Part shown: one piece after another, positions 28,373 to 36,276 of the stretch
Layout of the letters: each line of letters begins with the position of its first letter
Position numbering within the stretch: the stretch's first letter is position 1
Assembly: GCA_026390075.1 (NCBI GenBank)
Contig: JAPLGP010000020.1
Span: forward strand, 1 to 42,002
Length of the DNA: 42,002 nt
Origin: Campylobacterales bacterium
GTDB lineage: Bacteria > Campylobacterota > Campylobacteria > Campylobacterales > Sulfurimonadaceae
Direction of reading: 5' to 3'
Translations under genes and position numbers: made by a program
Notes under the pieces: generated by a model
The model's input: only the letters and a program-made list of their open reading frames with translations
Database searches by the model: none
Told to the model about the DNA's origin: nothing

Positions 28373-29734
28373 ATGGTAAGTCGTGCAAAGATAAAAGAGC
28401 TTATGAACGAGAGTGCTTGTTCTCATAACAAAGATAAGAAAAAAGGTGAAGGGTGTGATATGCCTAAACCAGGAATGGCGGCGGGTGGTTGTGCTTTTGA
28501 TGGGGCGCAGATTTCGCTTTTTCCTTATGCCGATGCTGTGCATTTGGTGCATGGTCCGCAGACTTGCCTTGGTGCTTCTTGGGAGACGCGTGAGACACTT
28601 AGCTCTTACTCTGGACGCAACCACACCGTGATGGGTTTTACCACGGGTATCACGACAAATGATGTTATTTTTGGCGGAGACAAACGCCTCTCTAGCTCTA
28701 TAGATTACATTGTAGAGCATTACGCTCCTGAGGCAATTTTCGTCTATTCTACCTGTGTTACGGCTATGGTTGGCGACGATATTGACATGACTTGTAAGAA
28801 AGCAAGTGAAAAACATGCCATTCCTGTTGTTCCCGTTCATGCTCCCGGATTTGTGGGTGGGAAAAATTTCGGTTCTCGTTTGGCTGGAGAGGCTGTTTTA
28901 GAGCATCTCATCGGCACACAAGAGCCAGAATATACAACGCCTTACGACATCAATCTCATCGGCGATTACAATGTTACCGGTGACATGTGGGAGTATCTTC
29001 CTCTGTTTGAGAAAATCGGAATTCGAGTTTTAAGTTCACTCAGCGGAGATGGGCGTGTAGGCGACATAAGAACTGCACACCGAGCAAAACTCAATGTCAT
29101 CGTTTGTGCAAAATCACTCATCACTTTGTGTCGTAAAATGCAAGAAAATTACAATATTCCTTGGGTGTCTGTCTCTTTTTATGGCAAAAGAGATACAAGT
29201 TTTGCCATCATGGAAATCGTTAATGCACTCGGCGATGAGACACTTATCCAAAGGGCAAAAGAGGTTATCGCAGAGGAAGAAACAAAGCTTGAAGAGAAAC
29301 TTTTACCGTATAAAAAGTTATTTGCAGGGAAAAAAGCAGTTCTCAACACAGGCGGAAACAAGGCGTGGTCGATTGCTTCGGGGCTTCAAGATTTGGGCAT
29401 TGAAGTGGTAGCAACTTCTGTTCGTAAATCCACAGCAGAGGACAAAGAAAAAGCGAGAGAATATCTCGGAGAAGAAGGCATTTTGATGATGGCTCCCGCC
29501 TCGGAACAGTCCAAAATCATCGATGAAAAAAATGCAGATATTTTACTCGCAGGCGGGCGAAGTCTCTACACGGCGATAAAGAAAAAAATCTCTTTTATCG
29601 ATGTCAATCAAGAGAAAAAAGTAAGCTACGGCGGATACAACGGACTGCTCAATCTTGCAGAAGATTTGAAGTACGCCTTTTCCAACCCCGTCTTTGCAAA
29701 TGTTTCCAAAAAAGCACCGTGGGAGGCACAATAA
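28373..29734 (+). CDS. nifE: Nitrogenase iron-molybdenum cofactor assembly protein NifE
   Basis: This 453-residue protein is the alpha-like half of the NifEN scaffold on which the cofactor precursor matures. Cluster Cys are visible in AGGCAFDGAQ, GPQTCLGASWE and YSTCVTAMVGDDID, and IGDYNVTGDMWEYLPLFEK is NifE-like. It lacks the His ligand context of NifD (no HSWDYSG), which supports NifE over NifD. AAAGGGG precedes the ATG. Its stop overlaps the nifN start. Base composition is visibly more GC-rich than in nifHDK, so the two nif blocks may have different histories. Confidence 0.96.
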   Translation: MVSRAKIKELMNESACSHNKDKKKGEGCDMPKPGMAAGGCAFDGAQISLFPYADAVHLVHGPQTCLGASWETRETLSSYSGRNHTVMGFTTGITTNDVIFGGDKRLSSSIDYIVEHYAPEAIFVYSTCVTAMVGDDIDMTCKKASEKHAIPVVPVHAPGFVGGKNFGSRLAGEAVLEHLIGTQEPEYTTPYDINLIGDYNVTGDMWEYLPLFEKIGIRVLSSLSGDGRVGDIRTAHRAKLNVIVCAKSLITLCRKMQENYNIPWVSVSFYGKRDTSFAIMEIVNALGDETLIQRAKEVIAEEETKLEEKLLPYKKLFAGKKAVLNTGGNKAWSIASGLQDLGIEVVATSVRKSTAEDKEKAREYLGEEGILMMAPASEQSKIIDEKNADILLAGGRSLYTAIKKKISFIDVNQEKKVSYGGYNGLLNLAEDLKYAFSNPVFANVSKKAPWEAQ

Positions 29735-31107
29735 TGAACCAAAACAGTCACTGCGAGGCTTTGCAAAAGCCGCGGCAGTCTAAAAATGCGTATTTAGAGA
29801 TTCCACTCAGCAAACACGAGCATAAACCGCTTCAAGTCAACCCCATAAAACTCTCACAACCGATGGGTGCGGCACTAGCATTTATGGGCATACGAAATTG
29901 TATGCCACTCATGCATGGCTCACAAGGGTGCGCTTCGTACGCAAAAGTTTTTTTTACCCGTCATTACAACGAGTCGATTCCTTTATACAACACTTCTGTA
30001 GGCGATATCACGGCGATTTTAGACGGTGGAGATTACTCTATTTTGATGGCGATTGAGAACATTACAAAGAAAAATACGACGCTCAAACCAGAGCTCATCG
30101 GGCTTTGCACAACGGGACTTACAGAGACAAAAGGCGACGATGTACGCAATGTGGCAACGCATATTGAGATTCCTTACTGCTATGTAAATACGCCTGATTA
30201 TGAGGGCGGAATGGAGAGCGGTTGGGCACTCACAGCAAAAGCACTCATCAAACAGCATACAAAAAAGACAACTACGATAGAAGCAAACAAACTTCTTTTA
30301 CTTCCACATGCCAGCATGCAACCCATCGAAGTGGAAAAAATCAAAGAGTTTTGTGAGAGTTTCGGGTTTGAGACTTACGCTTTGCCCGATTTATCCACCT
30401 CTTTGGATGGCTATTTGAGCCAAAATCAAGGCAAATTAGGAACAGGTGCGATAGGAATAAAAGAGATTAGAGAACTCGGAACTTGTGCAACTGTTGTGAG
30501 CATCGGGTTATCTATGCAAATCGCAGCAAAAGCACTTTTAGAGAAAAATCAAAATATTTTGCACTTGCATTTTGACCATCTTATGGGACAAGAAAATAAC
30601 GACAATTTTGTAAGTGCTTTGATGAAAATACGACAAAATGAGCCAAAATCATCCATAAAAAGATGGAGAGGAAGACTTCAAGATGCGATGCTTGACAGCC
30701 ATTTTCTTATCGGTTCATCGCATTTTGTCATTACTGGTGAGCCTGATATGTGTGTTGGCATGTGCGAATTACTTTGTAGCGTCGGAGGTACTATTGATGC
30801 GGTTATTGCGACGGTTTACAGTAGTGTTTTGGAGACAATAAGTGCAAAAAATGTCTTTGTTGGTGACCTAGAAGATGCAGAAATTTACTTTGAAAATGCA
30901 GATTTAGTCATTAGTAATTACCATGCAGAACGATTATTGCACATGCAAGAGAGACATACAGGATTGATTCTTAGAGGATTTCCAAACTACGAAGAGTTAG
31001 GAAATCAACTTAAAAACGACCAGCTTTATGAGGGAAGTACCTACTTTCTTTTTGAAGTGGCAAATAAACTAAGGGAAATAAAACATCATGCAAACATCAA
31101 TGAATAA
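29734..31107 (+). CDS. nifN: Nitrogenase iron-molybdenum cofactor assembly protein NifN
   Basis: This 457-residue protein is the beta-like partner of NifE. Landmarks are SQPMGAALAFMGI, LMHGSQGCASYAKVFF and LCTTGLTETKGDDV. I place the start at the ATG at 29734 (TAATG overlap with nifE, GGGAGG 8 bases upstream) and not at the in-frame GTG at 29719. Codons 5-16 (SHCEALQKPRQS) come from a palindromic repeat inserted in frame at 29747-29781. One GGCATGTGG word lies at 30304-30312 and a variant at 30757-30765. Confidence 0.95.
   Translation: MNQNSHCEALQKPRQSKNAYLEIPLSKHEHKPLQVNPIKLSQPMGAALAFMGIRNCMPLMHGSQGCASYAKVFFTRHYNESIPLYNTSVGDITAILDGGDYSILMAIENITKKNTTLKPELIGLCTTGLTETKGDDVRNVATHIEIPYCYVNTPDYEGGMESGWALTAKALIKQHTKKTTTIEANKLLLLPHASMQPIEVEKIKEFCESFGFETYALPDLSTSLDGYLSQNQGKLGTGAIGIKEIRELGTCATVVSIGLSMQIAAKALLEKNQNILHLHFDHLMGQENNDNFVSALMKIRQNEPKSSIKRWRGRLQDAMLDSHFLIGSSHFVITGEPDMCVGMCELLCSVGGTIDAVIATVYSSVLETISAKNVFVGDLEDAEIYFENADLVISNYHAERLLHMQERHTGLILRGFPNYEELGNQLKNDQLYEGSTYFLFEVANKLREIKHHANINE
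29747..29781 (+). repeat. Palindromic repeat inside the nifN coding region
   Basis: ACTGCGAGGCTT and AAGCCGCGGCAGT form near-matching arms around TGCA. The sequence resembles the intergenic TCATTGCGAG...GCAATCT repeats elsewhere in the window, with an open frame through it. Its in-frame insertion adds about 12 codons to the NifN N-terminus. Confidence 0.7.
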
Positions 31108-31507
31108 TTCAATTAAAGTAGCCTTTGCAACAAAAGATATGAAAACCGTTAATGCACACTTTGGCGGAGCAAAAGAGTTTGCCATTTACAAAGTTTCTAA
31201 AGATGGCTTTGAACTAGAGAGTGTTTTAAAAACAGATACAGAAAATTTAGAAGGCGATGACAAATCGGATTTTAAAGTAAAAGCACTCAGCGGTGTAAGT
31301 ATAGTTTATTGTGAATCTATCGGTGGAACTGCGGCTGCGAAGGTCATTCGTGGTGGTATCAATCCTATGAAAGTGCAAGAAGATAGCAAAATCGAAGATA
31401 TACTGCAAGACCTTGTAACCATGATAAACGATAATCCTCCGCCTTGGGTAAAAAAAATAATGAACATAGAAACAACCGAAGATGTGCGTTTAGCGCGTTG
31501 GGCATAA
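31088..31507 (+). CDS. nifX: NifX, FeMo-cofactor precursor carrier
   Basis: This 139-residue protein of the NifX/NifB-C-terminal fold binds the NifB cofactor and moves it between NifB, NifEN and NifDK. The opening KVAFATKDMKTVNAHFGGA and the middle VYCESIGGTAAAKVIRGGI are typical. It overlaps the end of nifN by 20 bp. AGGGAA lies 10 bases before the ATG at 31088, and a second ATG 12 bases on is also possible. The tail PPPWVKKIMN is the usual NifX end. Confidence 0.93.
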   Translation: MQTSMNNSIKVAFATKDMKTVNAHFGGAKEFAIYKVSKDGFELESVLKTDTENLEGDDKSDFKVKALSGVSIVYCESIGGTAAAKVIRGGINPMKVQEDSKIEDILQDLVTMINDNPPPWVKKIMNIETTEDVRLARWA

Positions 31508-31514
31508 GGAAAAA

Positions 31515-31973
31515 ATGATGAGCGAAAAACTTGAAATGAATGCATTTACTGGAGAGCTGATTCGTCAACTCAGAGCAGCTGATCAATTTGGTAACTGGTC
31601 AAAAATGAGTGATGAAGAGTTGCTGATTAAAAAGTTTGTAAAAACCAAAGAGGATTTGAGAAGTATTCCTATTATTGCGGATATTGACGAGATGCTCATT
31701 GGCGAAATAAAGATGATGTTCAAAGCCATAGCACTTCAATTTGAGCGTAAAACAGGCGTGATGTGTAATGTTGTTATGGAGATGAGTCATGAGGGTTTTG
31801 GGCGTTGTATCGTGTTTGCAGGTCGCATTATTTTGGTTGACAAATACTTCAAAGACGCACACCGTTTTGGGTTTAGAACACTCGAAAAGCTCTATGAAGA
31901 AGGACAAAACTATCTTGATAAATCGCATGAAGTGTATGCACAGTACCAACCTTATATAAAAGAAAATGATTAG
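31515..31973 (+). CDS. NifX-associated nitrogen fixation protein (DUF269)
   Basis: This 152-residue protein matches DUF269, a family found almost only beside nifX. Recognisable parts are ELIRQLRAADQFGNWSKMSD near the N-terminus and GRIILVDKYFKDAHRFGF in the middle. The exact role is unsettled; a part in cofactor assembly is assumed from position. AAGGA precedes the start, 7 bp after nifX, so the genes are co-transcribed. Confidence 0.92.
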   Translation: MMSEKLEMNAFTGELIRQLRAADQFGNWSKMSDEELLIKKFVKTKEDLRSIPIIADIDEMLIGEIKMMFKAIALQFERKTGVMCNVVMEMSHEGFGRCIVFAGRIILVDKYFKDAHRFGFRTLEKLYEEGQNYLDKSHEVYAQYQPYIKEND

Positions 31974-31982
31974 GAGAAGAAA

Positions 31983-32513
31983 ATGGCAAATGTAGGAATT
32001 TTTGTAGGAAGCAGTGGCGGAGTAACACTTGGAGCGGCAGAGAAATTACAAGAGTTATTTGAGGATTCAGAACTCATCAACATGGAAGAGGATTATGATG
32101 GACTTGAACAATTCGATGATTTTGATATTTTACTCATCGGAAGCTCCACTTGGGGACAGGGCGACCCACAACGAGATTGGGTCGATGTTTTGTATGAGAT
32201 GCAAAATGATGCGCCAGATTTAAGTGGCAAAAAGGTTGCATTTTTTGGAGCAGGAGATCAAAAAACACATGGCGAACACTTTGTAAGTGCTTTGGCAAAA
32301 ATGGAAGAAATATTTAAGAAGTGCGGTGCAAAAACTGGTTTTGGCTACACCTCGACTGCTGGATATGAGTATAAACTTTCTTTAGCAGAGAAAGATGGAA
32401 AATTCTGCGGACTTGCGATAGACGACATCAACCAAAAAGATGCAACATCTAAAAGAGTGAGTGCATGGGCAGAACAACTCAAAAAAGAGATGGGCATAGA
32501 CGATGATGACTAG
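31983..32513 (+). CDS. Flavodoxin, likely electron donor to nitrogenase
   Basis: This 176-residue FMN protein has the phosphate-binding loop GIFVGSSGGVTLGAA at residues 4-18. Ser stands in GSSGGVT where most flavodoxins have GTxTGNT, a mild departure. The isoalloxazine loops STWGQGDPQRDW (about 57) and GAGDQKTHGEHFV (about 92) are intact, and the length class is long-chain. Its place inside the nif operon suggests a NifF role. AGGAG precedes the ATG. Confidence 0.93.
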   Translation: MANVGIFVGSSGGVTLGAAEKLQELFEDSELINMEEDYDGLEQFDDFDILLIGSSTWGQGDPQRDWVDVLYEMQNDAPDLSGKKVAFFGAGDQKTHGEHFVSALAKMEEIFKKCGAKTGFGYTSTAGYEYKLSLAEKDGKFCGLAIDDINQKDATSKRVSAWAEQLKKEMGIDDDD

Positions 32514-32853
32514 ATTACAAGAGTTTGAAACACTCACAGACACAGAAGAGTTTTTTGATTTTTTTAATGTGGAGTATGATGAGAAATTGGTCTATGTCAA
32601 ACGCTTTCATATCATGAAAAAGTATGGAGAAATGCTTGCAAAAGCTAAAGAACAGGAGTTTGTAAACGATGAGATAAAACTCAATTTTTACAAATTTGCA
32701 CTCATAAGTGTGTATAAAAATTTTGAAAATGGATACGCTCCATCTGCTGCAGATATCTGGTCGATGTTTGATAAACCTTCGGCATGTGGAAGTTGTTCGA
32801 CGGCTACGAGTTGCAATTCAGTTGAGGAGGTTTCAAGTGGAGTTCACGCCTAA
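32503..32853 (+). CDS. nifW: NifW, nitrogenase stabilising/protective protein
   Basis: This 116-residue protein matches NifW (EEFFDFFNVEYDEKLVYVKR, then HIMKKYGEMLA), which binds the MoFe protein and is thought to protect it from oxygen. It overlaps the flavodoxin end by 11 bp. The C-terminal tail (CGSCSTATSCNSVEEVSSG) is Cys/Ser rich and atypical. It ends in the first copy of a 37-bp direct repeat, and with that copy removed the frame would end differently (CTSQPNLSFN). One GGCATGTGG word lies at 32781-32789. Confidence 0.88.
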   Translation: MMTRLQEFETLTDTEEFFDFFNVEYDEKLVYVKRFHIMKKYGEMLAKAKEQEFVNDEIKLNFYKFALISVYKNFENGYAPSAADIWSMFDKPSACGSCSTATSCNSVEEVSSGVHA

Positions 32854-32917
32854 AGCATTAAAGACTGCTCTTGCTTTTATAATTCAGTTGAGGAGGTTTC
32901 AAGTGGAGTTCACGCCT
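32815..32917 (+). repeat. 37-bp direct repeat duplicating the nifZ ribosome-binding site and start
   Basis: The 37 bases at 32815-32851 recur exactly at 32881-32917, offset 66 bp (22 codons). Each copy holds GAGGAGG, 6 bases, then GTG. The 29 bp between the copies stays open in the nifZ frame. Confidence 0.92.
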
Positions 32918-33298
32918 GCACAAGCCAACCAAATCTCAGCTTCAACTAAAGATGAAATTCTTCCTGTTTTTCATTTAGGGCAGAGAGTTCGTATTACAAA
33001 ACCTATAAAAAATGACGGCTCAAACCCGTTCCATGAACCAAATGCTGTTTTAGTTCCTACAGGTGCTGAGGGGTATGTCAAGTTTATCGGCGATTGGCTT
33101 CAAGTGATTCGCATCTATGAGGTGCATTTCATAGAAGAAGGCGATACTTACGGGTGTCGTGAAGCGGAGTTAGAAGCCATAGACGATGTCGATGGTTACG
33201 ATGAAATAGCAGAAGAACTCAGATGGATTCGTGAACATAATGCAGAAAAAGAAGCTAAAAAAGCTCTCAATTTGCAATCCCAAAGAGAAGGAGAATAA
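32903..33298 (+). CDS. nifZ: NifZ
   Basis: This protein of about 131 residues matches NifZ, needed to mature the second P-cluster of the MoFe protein. The core HLGQRVRITKPIKNDG and GAEGYVKFIGDWLQ, with the YEVHF strand, is characteristic. I chose GTG 32903 (GAGGAGG 6 bases before it) because it gives the usual family length. An identical signal and in-frame GTG at 32837 would add 22 residues (starting MEFTPKALKTALAFIIQ) and overlaps nifW, which would allow coupling. Both forms may be made. The tail after residue 100 is charged. Confidence 0.88.
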   Translation: MEFTPAQANQISASTKDEILPVFHLGQRVRITKPIKNDGSNPFHEPNAVLVPTGAEGYVKFIGDWLQVIRIYEVHFIEEGDTYGCREAELEAIDDVDGYDEIAEELRWIREHNAEKEAKKALNLQSQREGE

Positions 33299-33373
33299 CC
33301 AGATTTTTGTGATTATGAGCAATGATTCAAATGTGTAGGGGTTATCTTTTGCAGTTTTGCTAAAGAGAGGAAC

Positions 33374-33420
33374 AAGCGTCAAACAGACGCTTAGTAATAT
33401 TTAGTCAATGCTATGACTAA
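33374..33420 (+). terminator. Two adjacent hairpins before the ferredoxin gene
   Basis: AAGCGTC/GACGCTT (33374-33392) and TTAGTCA/TGACTAA (33401-33420) are perfect 7-bp stems, followed by an A-rich stretch up to the ferredoxin ribosome-binding site. They could separate ferredoxin expression from nifZ or protect the downstream mRNA. Confidence 0.5.
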
Positions 33421-33442
33421 AAATAAAACAAAGGAAAAAACA

Positions 33443-33733
33443 ATGACAACACGCGTAGAGATTATAAATGACTTTTTAGCAATCAATGTTATACCAGGCA
33501 AAACGATTCAAGACATAGTTGAAGCTTCTGGAAGTGCATTGCCATTTGGTTGCCGTGATGGAGAGTGTGGTACTTGTATAGTAAGTATCGAATCAGGAAT
33601 GGAATTTTTAAGTGATGTAACTGACAAAGAAGTAGCAGTTATGAAAATGTTAAATGAAACAAGCCCAAAAGCGCGTCTTTCATGCCAAATGAAAATCGTA
33701 AAATCAAATGGTGTTATCCGTCTTAAATACTAG
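33443..33733 (+). CDS. 2Fe-2S ferredoxin (plant type)
   Basis: This 96-residue protein has the plant-type cluster motif GCRDGECGTC (about residues 35-44) with the fourth Cys in LSCQM near residue 81. It carries low-potential electrons, probably to nitrogenase, similar to FdxH-type proteins in other nif clusters. I take the ATG at 33443 with AAGGAA 6-7 bases upstream; an in-frame earlier start adds MTKNKTKEKT and has no good signal. It is the last gene of the nif locus. Confidence 0.92.
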   Translation: MTTRVEIINDFLAINVIPGKTIQDIVEASGSALPFGCRDGECGTCIVSIESGMEFLSDVTDKEVAVMKMLNETSPKARLSCQMKIVKSNGVIRLKY

Positions 33734-33750
33734 AAAATAGTAATTCTCTG

Positions 33751-33770
33751 GGAGGCGATAGCTCGCCTCC
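33751..33770. terminator. Hairpin between converging ferredoxin and secretion genes
   Basis: GGAGGCGA (33751-33758) and TCGCCTCC (33763-33770) form a perfect 8-bp GC-rich stem with a 4-base loop, 18 bases after the ferredoxin stop and 24 before the end of the minus-strand operon. Confidence 0.7.
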
Positions 33771-33793
33771 GCTTTACCTATAGAAAGTGAAGT

Positions 33794-34309
33794 TTAATTT
33801 TCTAAAGATTTAATTTTAAGTAAAATATCCTCTTCATTTTTAAAATCCACATGCAGTAAAAACAGTTGTGAAACACTTTTTTCTATGGTTTTATCAAACT
33901 TATATACGCTAAAACTATTTATTTCCCCAAGATAATCAACACTAAATTCACTATCGGCACTTAATGGAAGGAAAAGTTTTTTAAGTGATTCAAGTCTGTA
34001 AAGTTTAAAATCTTTTACAATATAGGCTATGTAAGGATTGTATCTGTTATGCAGGGAATTTGAACTTTGCAAAAGCAGTGCATTTTCTTTGGTTTCTTGA
34101 TTTAAAATAGTTGGTTGACCCAGTGCTAAAGAGAAATCTAAAAAAAATACTTTCTTTAAAAGTTGTTGCTCTTTTATCTGATTTACCTCTTTTTTATAGA
34201 AGCTGTTGGAATGGTTGAGTGAAGCGTAACTTTTATATAAAAACAGCATCATTATGGAAAGAATAGTAATAGATATAAGTAATTCTATAAGAGTAAAACC
34301 TTTTTTCAT
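33794..34309 (-). CDS. Type II secretion minor pseudopilin (GspJ-like)
   Basis: This 171-residue protein has the class III prepilin signal MKKGFTLIELLISITIL, cut after Gly by the prepilin peptidase, then a hydrophobic helix and a globular domain. It overlaps the preceding pseudopilin gene by 4 bp. Last place in the operon and its size suggest GspJ, but minor pseudopilins are too divergent to assign firmly by eye. It may cap the pseudopilus with GspK and GspI. Confidence 0.75.
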   Translation of the reverse strand: MKKGFTLIELLISITILSIMMLFLYKSYASLNHSNSFYKKEVNQIKEQQLLKKVFFLDFSLALGQPTILNQETKENALLLQSSNSLHNRYNPYIAYIVKDFKLYRLESLKKLFLPLSADSEFSVDYLGEINSFSVYKFDKTIEKSVSQLFLLHVDFKNEEDILLKIKSLEN

Positions 34310-34770
34310 TTTACTTTCAGCCTAAGTAGAGCGATGGATGAGTCATCTGTCTTGAAAACTGTTTTTCCTATTTCAAAAACCATATTAGAATGAACAGTTT
34401 GATTTTCTTTGCTCGATTCTAATTTTTCTTTTTCTCTGTTTTTATCGTCATATTCACTCATATCTATCTGCTTAACTTTTTGATACACTATCTCAACTTT
34501 ATTTTTTTTAAGCTCACTATTCAGGGCATCATTTACTTTAAAATCACTTACCAAATCATCTAAGTTAACATGTTTTGTCTCAAAACCATAGTCTGGATTT
34601 GCTAGAAAGAGTGAAGCGTATTGATTCATTTTTACTTGTTTTGTGAGTTGTGAAAATATATGTGTGTTATTTGCAAACATTTGTAAAAGAGCTAAAATTA
34701 CGACGGAGATAATCATAACCGCCACCATAACTTCTATGAGCGTAAAAGCTCGTTTAGCTCTTTTGCACAT
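34306..34770 (-). CDS. Type II secretion minor pseudopilin (GspI/GspH-like)
   Basis: This 154-residue protein opens MCKRAKRAFTLIEVMVAVMI, a prepilin signal with Ala (not Gly) before the cleaved Phe, a known but less common variant. The helix continues to about residue 35. The rest is Lys/Glu rich, with a charged run around YDDKNREKEKLESSKEN. It overlaps gspE by 17 bp. A variant word, GGCATGTGC, lies at its start (34765-34773). Assignment to I or H is uncertain. Confidence 0.75.
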   Translation of the reverse strand: MCKRAKRAFTLIEVMVAVMIISVVILALLQMFANNTHIFSQLTKQVKMNQYASLFLANPDYGFETKHVNLDDLVSDFKVNDALNSELKKNKVEIVYQKVKQIDMSEYDDKNREKEKLESSKENQTVHSNMVFEIGKTVFKTDDSSIALLRLKVK

Positions 34771-36274
34771 GCCCTAAACCAATCCTAATCGCTTCATCTA
34801 AAGATGTTTCGCCATTAAGTAACATTTGTGAGAGTTGAGCGGAGATGGTCTTTAGCCCATCTTTTTCTAACGCTATTTTGATAGTATGCTCATCCGTTGA
34901 GGTAGTCAGTAAATCTCTTACTTTATCATTCATAACCAAAAGTTCACCGATAGAACGACGACCTTTATAGCCACTATAATTACAAGTTTTACAACCAACA
35001 CTTTTAAATATTTGAGCATTTTCTTTTAAGTTGTAATACTCCGCAAATTCCTCAGCGATTATGTCCTCTTCTTTGCACATATCACAAAGTACGCGCACAA
35101 GTCTTTGAGCCAAAATACCAAGGAGTGAAGATGAGATAAGAAATGGTTGTATTCCCATGTCTGAAAGCCTAGAGATGGTCGCTGCTGCTGAGTTTGTATG
35201 AAGTGTTGAAAAAACCAAGTGACCTGTAAGTGCTGCACGAACAGCGATTGCAGCTGTCTCTTCATCACGAATTTCCCCTATCATGATAACATCGGGGTCT
35301 TGTCTTAAAATCGAGCGAAGTGCCGCTGCAAAGGTCAATCCCACTTTTTCGTTTACTTGAATTTGAGAAATATTGTCTGACTTGTACTCTACTGGGTCTT
35401 CAACTGTCAAAAGATTTTTCTCAGGTTCTTCAACTTCTCGCAAAAAGGAGTGAAGTGAAGTTGTTTTACCACTTCCAGTAGGTCCTGTTACGAGTATGAT
35501 GCCATGCGAAGAGCGAAGTAATTTTTTTACATCTTCGATAATCTCACTATCAAATCCAAGTTCGGTTATATCTGGGATTTGAGAACTTTGCATAAGAAGT
35601 CTCATAACAACTCTCTCACCATAGAAAGTTGGCAAGATAGAAACACGCACATCTAAACTCTCTCCAGCAATCTTTATCTGCGTTCGCCCATCTTGAGGAA
35701 TTCTCTTTTCTGAAATATCAAGGTTTGAGATAACTTTTATACGACTCACAATCAGATTTACCACTTTTTTGTCTAAATCTGCATTTTTGATGAGCATACC
35801 ATCTATGCGAAATCTTACTTCTCCTCGTTTTTCTTGCACTTCTATGTGAATATCTGAAGCTCTCTTTTTGATAGCCTGATAAAACAGAGCATTCACAAAC
35901 TTAATAATCGGAGCAGACTCTTCTGAGGTTAAAATATCGGATGAAGTGCGTAAAAAATCTGTTAAAGAAAGTTCATCTTCACTCTCTTCTTGATTTTCTT
36001 GCATAGTCACTATTGCTTTATCAGATCTTAGTTCTAAAAAGCGGTTATAGAGCCTATCGTACGAGTCTTCATCGAGCATGTACAGAGGATATTTGTTGTC
36101 GAGTTTTGAGTAAAAATTACTTGCTTGAACTAAGTATCTCTCACACATAAATGCGCAAACTTCGCCATGAAGCTCACTAAAAAGAAGATAGTTTTTTACG
36201 CTTACATCCGTGACTATATCCGATGGCTCATAAACTTCTAGTTTTATGTTGTGAAGAGGTTCGAGAGAGAGCAT
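34754..36274 (-). CDS. gspE: Type II secretion ATPase GspE
   Basis: This 506-residue cytoplasmic ATPase powers pseudopilus assembly. Walker A GPTGSGKTTSLHSF is at about residue 264, the Asp box with TVEDPVEYK follows, Walker B is DVIMIGEIRDEETAA, and the His box is HLVFSTLHTNSAA. A tetracysteine zinc motif (LCDMCKE, then CKTCNYSG) sits at about 400-425, as in GspE and PilB. The N-terminal domain is shorter than in E. coli. It starts 2 bases after gspD. Confidence 0.96.
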   Translation of the reverse strand: MLSLEPLHNIKLEVYEPSDIVTDVSVKNYLLFSELHGEVCAFMCERYLVQASNFYSKLDNKYPLYMLDEDSYDRLYNRFLELRSDKAIVTMQENQEESEDELSLTDFLRTSSDILTSEESAPIIKFVNALFYQAIKKRASDIHIEVQEKRGEVRFRIDGMLIKNADLDKKVVNLIVSRIKVISNLDISEKRIPQDGRTQIKIAGESLDVRVSILPTFYGERVVMRLLMQSSQIPDITELGFDSEIIEDVKKLLRSSHGIILVTGPTGSGKTTSLHSFLREVEEPEKNLLTVEDPVEYKSDNISQIQVNEKVGLTFAAALRSILRQDPDVIMIGEIRDEETAAIAVRAALTGHLVFSTLHTNSAAATISRLSDMGIQPFLISSSLLGILAQRLVRVLCDMCKEEDIIAEEFAEYYNLKENAQIFKSVGCKTCNYSGYKGRRSIGELLVMNDKVRDLLTTSTDEHTIKIALEKDGLKTISAQLSQMLLNGETSLDEAIRIGLGHVQKS

Positions 36275-36276
36275 TT

